In this document: positions 59,220 through 64,000 of the stretch, one piece after another
Layout of the letters: every line of letters begins with the position of its first letter
Numbering within the stretch: position 1 is the first letter of the stretch
The notes under the pieces: model-generated
Database searches by the model: none
Told to the model about the DNA's origin: nothing
What the model saw: only the letters and a program-made list of their open reading frames with translations
Assembly (NCBI GenBank): GCA_964637365.1
Contig: CAZWWH010000005.1
Span: 1 to 64,000 of the forward strand
Direction of reading: 5' to 3'
Length of the DNA: 64,000 bases
Source: Cryptoclostridium sp964637365
GTDB lineage: Bacteria > Bacillota > Dehalobacteriia > UBA7702
Position numbers and translations under genes: made by a program

Positions 59220-62200
59220 ATGAAAGTGGATCAACTGGATTTTTTATGGAAGGAGATACCCCTATACCGGGAGATTGCGGAGTCTGGTGGGAAAACAACG
59301 CGAGTAGAGCTTACGGGGCTCACCGATGAGCTGAAAACCATCCTCTCTGCTTCTCTCACGGCGGAACAAGGGAAAAATGTTCTATACGTCGCTAAAAGCG
59401 AGGAACAGGCAAAGAAAATCAGCCGCGCTGCGGCGCATTTTTTGTCCGCCGATATGGTGGGGTATTATCCCAGACGGGAGCTTTTACCTTATGAGACTGC
59501 GGCGGGAAATCGGGAATCGAGCCGTCAAAGGCTTCGAGTGTTACACGGGCTTTTATCCAAAAAGCCCTTTTTTGCCGTGGTTTCTGTGGGAGCTATGTCC
59601 CAGCATTTGGTGCCGCCTGGGGCTTGGCGAAGTCTGTCTTTCTCCCTAGAAGTCGGGGCTACTATTGCCTTGGATTCCTTAGTGGAGCGTCTGGTGGATT
59701 TGGGATATCGCCGGGAGGTTCTAACAGAAGAGCCCGGCTCTTTTAGTCTGCGCGGCAGTATTGTAGATATCTTTTCTCCAGCAGTAAAGTATCCCTTCCG
59801 TTTGGATTTTTTTGACGATGAATTGGAATCCATTCGTCTCTTTGATCCTGAGAAGCAGACCTCAATGGGGACGGTGAAGCAGGCGGTAATTGTCCCAGCC
59901 GCGGAATTGATTTTTCCCAGGGATAAAACCGAGGAGGGCCTGGCCGCCATGAAAGCCGAGGCTATGGCAGTGGCCAAAGAATTAAAGGGGCCTCAAAAGA
60001 AACAGTGTGTGGATAAATCCAACCGCCTTTGCGACGCGGTGCGGGAGGGGTTTCGTTCCAATGATTTGGAGCAGCTATTGCCTTATTTTTATGAAACCTG
60101 CGGTGTGCTGGAGGATTATCTCGGCGACGGCATCGTGGTAATGGAGGAAGCTGCGGAATTACGGAAAACCCTTTTGAAAGGCGATGAAGAACTCCTCGAT
60201 TTTTACGGGGAGCTGTTTCAGGAAGGGGAGGTTTGGCCCTCTTATCTGAAAAATTACCGCAGCCAAAGTGAGATATGGTGTTCTCTGAATCAACGAAATT
60301 TGCTCCATTTAGCCTTTTTGCCGGGGCCTACGGGCTTAGATATTTCTGTTTCGGAATCTCCGCCGCTGCGGGAATTCTCCTTTCAGCGAGAACGTCAGGA
60401 GCGGGGGATGGAATTACAGGAAATGTCGGAACGGGGAACTGTGGTATTCTGCGGTACCGACGATGCCATGGTTGAGCAAATGAAGGGCTTTGCTGAAACG
60501 TGGCATATCCGCAATTATCGGTTATGCCGCTTTCCTTTGGCAAAGAGCGCTGAATTTTATCAGATCCCCGCTTGGCTCATTGGCGGTTCTGACCTGTTTC
60601 ATCTGGCGGAGGAACCGCGCCGTGCCGGAAAACGGCCCAAAAAAGAAAAGGGAAAAGCCATTGAATCCTTTGTGGACTTGAGAGAAGGGGACTATGTCGT
60701 CCACGAAAACCATGGCATCGGCCAGTATATGGGAATTGAGCATTTGAAGGTTGGCGATACGGAGCGGGATTATCTCAATATCCGTTACCGCGGTCAAGAT
60801 AAGCTTTATGTGCCTACGGATCAGTTGGATCTGCTGCAAAAGTATATTGGCAATACCGATACGCCCCCAAAGGTAAATCAACTGGGGGGAAGAGAATGGA
60901 AGGCTACCAAGGCAAAAGTGCGCTGTTCCGTTCAGGAAATGGCAGGAGAGCTTTTAAAGCTTTATGCCCAGCGGGAGGCGGAAAAAGGCTTTGCTTTTTC
61001 CCAGGATACCACCTGGCTCTGGGAAATGGAGCAGGATTTTCCCTTTGAAGAAACCCCTGATCAGCTTGACGCCATTGCCGATGTCAAGGCTGATATGGAA
61101 GAGGAGAGGCCTATGGACCGCTTGCTTTGCGGCGATGTAGGCTATGGCAAAACCGAAGTGGCCCTTCGCGCGGCCTTTAAAGCGGTTCTGGACGGCAAAC
61201 AATGCGCGGTTCTGGTGCCTACCACGGTTTTGGCCCAGCAGCATGAACGAACCTTCCGGGAGCGTTTGGCGAAATTCGGCGTAACCGTTGGCGGTTTATC
61301 CCGTTTTAAATCACGGAAGGAGGTCAATGAGACCTTGAGCGGCCTTGCCGCCGGAACTGTTGATATCATTATAGGTACCCATATGCTTTTTGGTAAACGG
61401 GTAAAGTATCATGATTTGGGGCTTCTGGTCATTGATGAGGAGCAGCGGTTTGGCGTAGCTCATAAAGAAAAGCTAAAGGAATTGAAAAAAAATGTGGATG
61501 TTTTATCCATGTCTGCTACGCCCATTCCCCGAACCCTCCATATGTCCCTTTTGGGGGTTCGCGATATTAGTATTATTGAAACGCCGCCGGCCTTTCGCCA
61601 GCCAGTACAAACCTATGTGATGGAGCGGCAAAACCGGGTAATCAAAGAAGCCATCGTCCGAGAGATGCTCCGGGACGGACAGACCTATTTTATCCACAAC
61701 CGTGTGGAGGACATTCAGGAAGTAGCTGACGAGCTGCATCAGCTGGTTCCCGAGGCCCGAATTCTGGTGGGTCACGGTCAAATGGCCGAAGGCGAACTGG
61801 AGCAGGTGATGGTGGACTTTATGAACGGAGAGGCCGATATTTTGCTGGCCACCACCATTGTGGAATCGGGGTTGGATTTTCCCAACGTCAATACATTGAT
61901 TGTGGATGAATCGGATCGATTGGGACTGTCGCAGATGTATCAACTCCGTGGCAGAGTAGGCCGCAGCAGAAAGCAAGGGTATGCTTATTTCTTTTATCGC
62001 AAAGGAGAGCTCTTAGCCATGCCTGCTAAAAAGCGTTTGGCGGCTATTCGGGATTACACGGACCTGGGTTCCGGCTTTAAAATCGCCCTGCGAGATATGG
62101 AAATCCGCGGTGTCGGTAATATTCTGGGACCGGAACAGCACGGCCATATGGCCTCGGTGGGCTTTGATATGTATTGTCAGCTAGTGTCTGAAGAAGTGCA

Positions 62201-62702
62201 GCGGTTAAAAGGCGAAGATGTGCCTGAGGAAAAAGCAGAGGTCGCCATTGATGTGGCCTGTTCGGCCTATTTACCGGACGAATATATCGGCGACAGTGAT
62301 ATTAAAATTGAAATGTATAAAAAAATCGCGGAAATTAAAAGTCAGACCCAACTTAAAGCACTGCTCAACGAAATTGAGGATCGCTTTGGCGCGGTGCCGG
62401 ACAGCGTTTATCATCTTTTTTTGGTGGCTCGTCTCAAGATTTTGGCGGAAAAGCTTGGAATTATCGCCATTTCGCAACAGAATCGTTCCTTTTTGGTCAC
62501 ATTCAAAGGTCTTAATCATATAGAGAGCCGCGACATCGCTGACCTGATGGAAAAATTTGGCCGCCGCTTTGGCTTCAAAATGGGAGAAACCCTGGAAATG
62601 ACGGTGCGCTGCGATAAGCTTTCCAATGTAAAGGCGCTGCTGCTGTTAATAAAAATTCTTGTTTATCTCTCAGAAAAGAGGGAAAACGAAAAAAATGTTT
62701 AA
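59220..62702 (+). CDS. mfd: Transcription-repair coupling factor
   Basis: A 1160-residue translocase that removes stalled RNA polymerase and recruits UvrA. The UvrB-like N-terminal part (about 20-260), the polymerase-binding region (about 500-560, GDYVVHENHGIGQYMGIEHL), and the RecG-like translocase (Walker A GDVGYGKTE, VIDEEQRFG, LRGRVGRSRKQGYAYF) are in order, with the C-terminal TRCF domain last. Of two adjacent ATGs (59217, 59220), the second fits the AAGGA spacing. Confidence 0.96.
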   Translation: MKVDQLDFLWKEIPLYREIAESGGKTTRVELTGLTDELKTILSASLTAEQGKNVLYVAKSEEQAKKISRAAAHFLSADMVGYYPRRELLPYETAAGNRESSRQRLRVLHGLLSKKPFFAVVSVGAMSQHLVPPGAWRSLSFSLEVGATIALDSLVERLVDLGYRREVLTEEPGSFSLRGSIVDIFSPAVKYPFRLDFFDDELESIRLFDPEKQTSMGTVKQAVIVPAAELIFPRDKTEEGLAAMKAEAMAVAKELKGPQKKQCVDKSNRLCDAVREGFRSNDLEQLLPYFYETCGVLEDYLGDGIVVMEEAAELRKTLLKGDEELLDFYGELFQEGEVWPSYLKNYRSQSEIWCSLNQRNLLHLAFLPGPTGLDISVSESPPLREFSFQRERQERGMELQEMSERGTVVFCGTDDAMVEQMKGFAETWHIRNYRLCRFPLAKSAEFYQIPAWLIGGSDLFHLAEEPRRAGKRPKKEKGKAIESFVDLREGDYVVHENHGIGQYMGIEHLKVGDTERDYLNIRYRGQDKLYVPTDQLDLLQKYIGNTDTPPKVNQLGGREWKATKAKVRCSVQEMAGELLKLYAQREAEKGFAFSQDTTWLWEMEQDFPFEETPDQLDAIADVKADMEEERPMDRLLCGDVGYGKTEVALRAAFKAVLDGKQCAVLVPTTVLAQQHERTFRERLAKFGVTVGGLSRFKSRKEVNETLSGLAAGTVDIIIGTHMLFGKRVKYHDLGLLVIDEEQRFGVAHKEKLKELKKNVDVLSMSATPIPRTLHMSLLGVRDISIIETPPAFRQPVQTYVMERQNRVIKEAIVREMLRDGQTYFIHNRVEDIQEVADELHQLVPEARILVGHGQMAEGELEQVMVDFMNGEADILLATTIVESGLDFPNVNTLIVDESDRLGLSQMYQLRGRVGRSRKQGYAYFFYRKGELLAMPAKKRLAAIRDYTDLGSGFKIALRDMEIRGVGNILGPEQHGHMASVGFDMYCQLVSEEVQRLKGEDVPEEKAEVAIDVACSAYLPDEYIGDSDIKIEMYKKIAEIKSQTQLKALLNEIEDRFGAVPDSVYHLFLVARLKILAEKLGIIAISQQNRSFLVTFKGLNHIESRDIADLMEKFGRRFGFKMGETLEMTVRCDKLSNVKALLLLIKILVYLSEKRENEKNV

Positions 62703-62829
62703 TATATATTAAGACTGTACTTTATCCTATCTGCGAGGTCATGGAAAAGGCAATGCCGGGTCTTGGACTTGATCTGAGGGAAAGATAAGGTGATTTCATA
62801 AAAAGTAGAAAGGTGGAGCTTGAAACCGT

Positions 62830-63942
62830 ATGAAAAAATTACTTACAGCTTTTGTTGGCCTGTTGATGGTGTTCTCGTTGGCAAGCTGCGGTGGCAGCAA
62901 TGTGGCAACGGTGAATGGGGAAGATATTTCCAATGATGAATACACGGAGTATCTGGAGGGCGTTCTTAGCATTTATGAAGCCAATGGCTATACCATGGAA
63001 AATGAGCAGCTTTTGTCCATGAGAGACACTGTGGTCAATGAACTGGTCAATACCAAATTGGTGGAACAGGCAGCGAAGGAATTGGACTGTTATCCTTCCC
63101 GAAAAGAAATCGACAAGTACTATGAAGAAAAAATGACGGAAATGTACGGCGATGTGAAAACTGGTGAAAAGTACATCGAATCCTACGGCCTGGATCTGGA
63201 TTTTTTCCGCAACAGCTATGCTGTTTCTCTTTGTCAGGAAAAAATCTCCGAATCTTTGGTTCCTGAGGCATCTATGACGAAGGACGAGGCAAAAAAAATC
63301 TACGATGCGGATCCCGAAGCTTATAACACTCGTACCGTATCCCACATTTTGATCATGCCCGACGCCGGCGATAGGGAAACTGAAACGGACGACTCCGGCA
63401 ATACCATCTACACTGATGAAGAGTGGGCAGCTGCTGAAGAAAAAGCCAAAGAGTTGATTAAGAAATTAGACGATGGCGCTGATTTTGCTGATTTGGCTAA
63501 GAAGAATTCCGATGATACTGGCAGCGCTGAAAACGGCGGTGCTTTAAATGGGGCATTCACCAAGGAAGGCAGCAATTATGTCCAGGAATTTACTGACGCG
63601 GCCTTTGCTCTGGAAAAGGTTGGCGCTTATTCCAAAGAACCGGTAAAATCCTCTTATGGCTATCACATTATTAAAATTGATGATATGACCAGCGATGATA
63701 ACATGGACGACGTACTCCAAGGTATTATTGATGACGACCTGGCCAGCCAGCGTTCGGAAAAGTTAACTTCTTATATGGATGAATTTGAAGCTGACGCTGT
63801 TATCGTTTATTACGATGAAAATGGTAAGGAAGTAAAAAAGGAAGAAGAAGCTGACGCCGAAGGCGATGACAGTAAACAAGACAAAGCTGCTGACAGCGAA
63901 TCGACTGATGGGGATGCCACTGAAGACACTGCCGCAGAATAA
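62830..63942 (+). CDS. prsA: PrsA-like foldase lipoprotein (parvulin-type peptidyl-prolyl isomerase)
   Basis: A 370-residue exported lipoprotein; lipobox MVFSLASC (Cys20). An N-terminal SurA-like helical region (about 25-150), a parvulin domain (about 155-270, RTVSHILIM, then ADFADLAKKNSDD, NGGALNG and KSSYGYHIIKI), and an acidic C-terminal tail (about 325-370) are present. PrsA folds exported proteins at the membrane surface. AAAGGTGGAG precedes the ATG. Placed after mfd as in Bacillus-like order. A long acidic insert in the parvulin domain (about 180-200) is unusual. Confidence 0.88.
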   Translation: MKKLLTAFVGLLMVFSLASCGGSNVATVNGEDISNDEYTEYLEGVLSIYEANGYTMENEQLLSMRDTVVNELVNTKLVEQAAKELDCYPSRKEIDKYYEEKMTEMYGDVKTGEKYIESYGLDLDFFRNSYAVSLCQEKISESLVPEASMTKDEAKKIYDADPEAYNTRTVSHILIMPDAGDRETETDDSGNTIYTDEEWAAAEEKAKELIKKLDDGADFADLAKKNSDDTGSAENGGALNGAFTKEGSNYVQEFTDAAFALEKVGAYSKEPVKSSYGYHIIKIDDMTSDDNMDDVLQGIIDDDLASQRSEKLTSYMDEFEADAVIVYYDENGKEVKKEEEADAEGDDSKQDKAADSESTDGDATEDTAAE

Positions 63943-63960
63943 TGAATTGCTGAAATAGAA

Positions 63961-64000
63961 AAGGAGCGTGAAACAGGATTTCTGTTTCAGCGCTCCTTTT
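63961..64000 (+). terminator. Terminator of prsA at the window edge
   Basis: Two stacked stems (63963-63968 with 63991-63996; 63969-63976 with 63982-63989) separated by a one-base bulge, followed by TTTT at the window's end. Confidence 0.8.

Overview
The window looks like a chromosome segment of an anaerobic, low-to-mid-GC Bacillota (Firmicutes), most likely class Clostridia. The evidence is conserved gene order: ctsR-mcsA-mcsB-clpC-radA-disA-yacL-ispD/ispF-gltX in one block and ispE-spoVG-glmU-prs-pth-mfd-prsA in another. Other support comes from CtsR operators, a SigH-like spoVG promoter, SLH-domain surface proteins, Gram-positive type lipoproteins, the one-step LL-diaminopimelate aminotransferase route to lysine/cell wall, and corrinoid methyl-transfer genes. 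I cannot name a genus from sequence alone.

Layout. (1) 1-6500: an A+T-richer acquired island. It has a truncated gene end, a small HTH regulator plus a DNA cytosine-5 methyltransferase on the + strand, and a convergent four-gene - strand operon: PLD/HKD nuclease, Z1-type ATPase, second PLD/HKD nuclease, Vsr. This is an unusual restriction-modification or defence cluster and the strongest candidate for an undescribed system. A truncated HTH gene marks its right edge. (2) 6957-11669: two BCCT transporters flank a non-pyrrolysine MttB-family methyltransferase, suggesting quaternary-amine uptake and demethylation. The likely reductive activator of its corrinoid partner lies at 37313-39163. (3) 11826-16294: a complete agmatine deiminase operon (ptcA-aguD-aguA-carbamate kinase), which makes ATP and putrescine from agmatine. 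(4) 16502-21828: a five-gene nickel/oligopeptide-type ABC importer behind a structured leader. (5) 21979-26445: a scarred, A+T-rich region with a cut-off MobT-like fragment, a methyltransferase, an acetyltransferase, a lipoprotein, an SLH/CHAP-like surface protein and a frameshifted transporter fragment.

(6) 26446-42250: an RluA-type pseudouridine synthase, then the CtsR heat-shock operon, DNA repair and c-di-AMP genes, a fused ispDF, and gltX, with the corrinoid activator and rmuC inserted between ispDF and gltX. (7) 42446-49892: a surface-protein pseudogene (lamin-tail plus SLH) with two in-frame stops, an AI-2E family permease, three EamA permeases (two of them tandem duplicates), lgt, and a Met/Pro/Gly-rich small protein. 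(8) 50028-64000: glnA, dapF-dapL, ispE, spoVG, glmU, prs, a PRC-barrel protein with a repeat tail, pth, mfd and a PrsA-like foldase, ending at a strong terminator.

No rRNA, tRNA, CRISPR array or intact insertion sequence was recognised. Start codons were chosen from Shine-Dalgarno spacing and family alignment from memory; no database search was possible.
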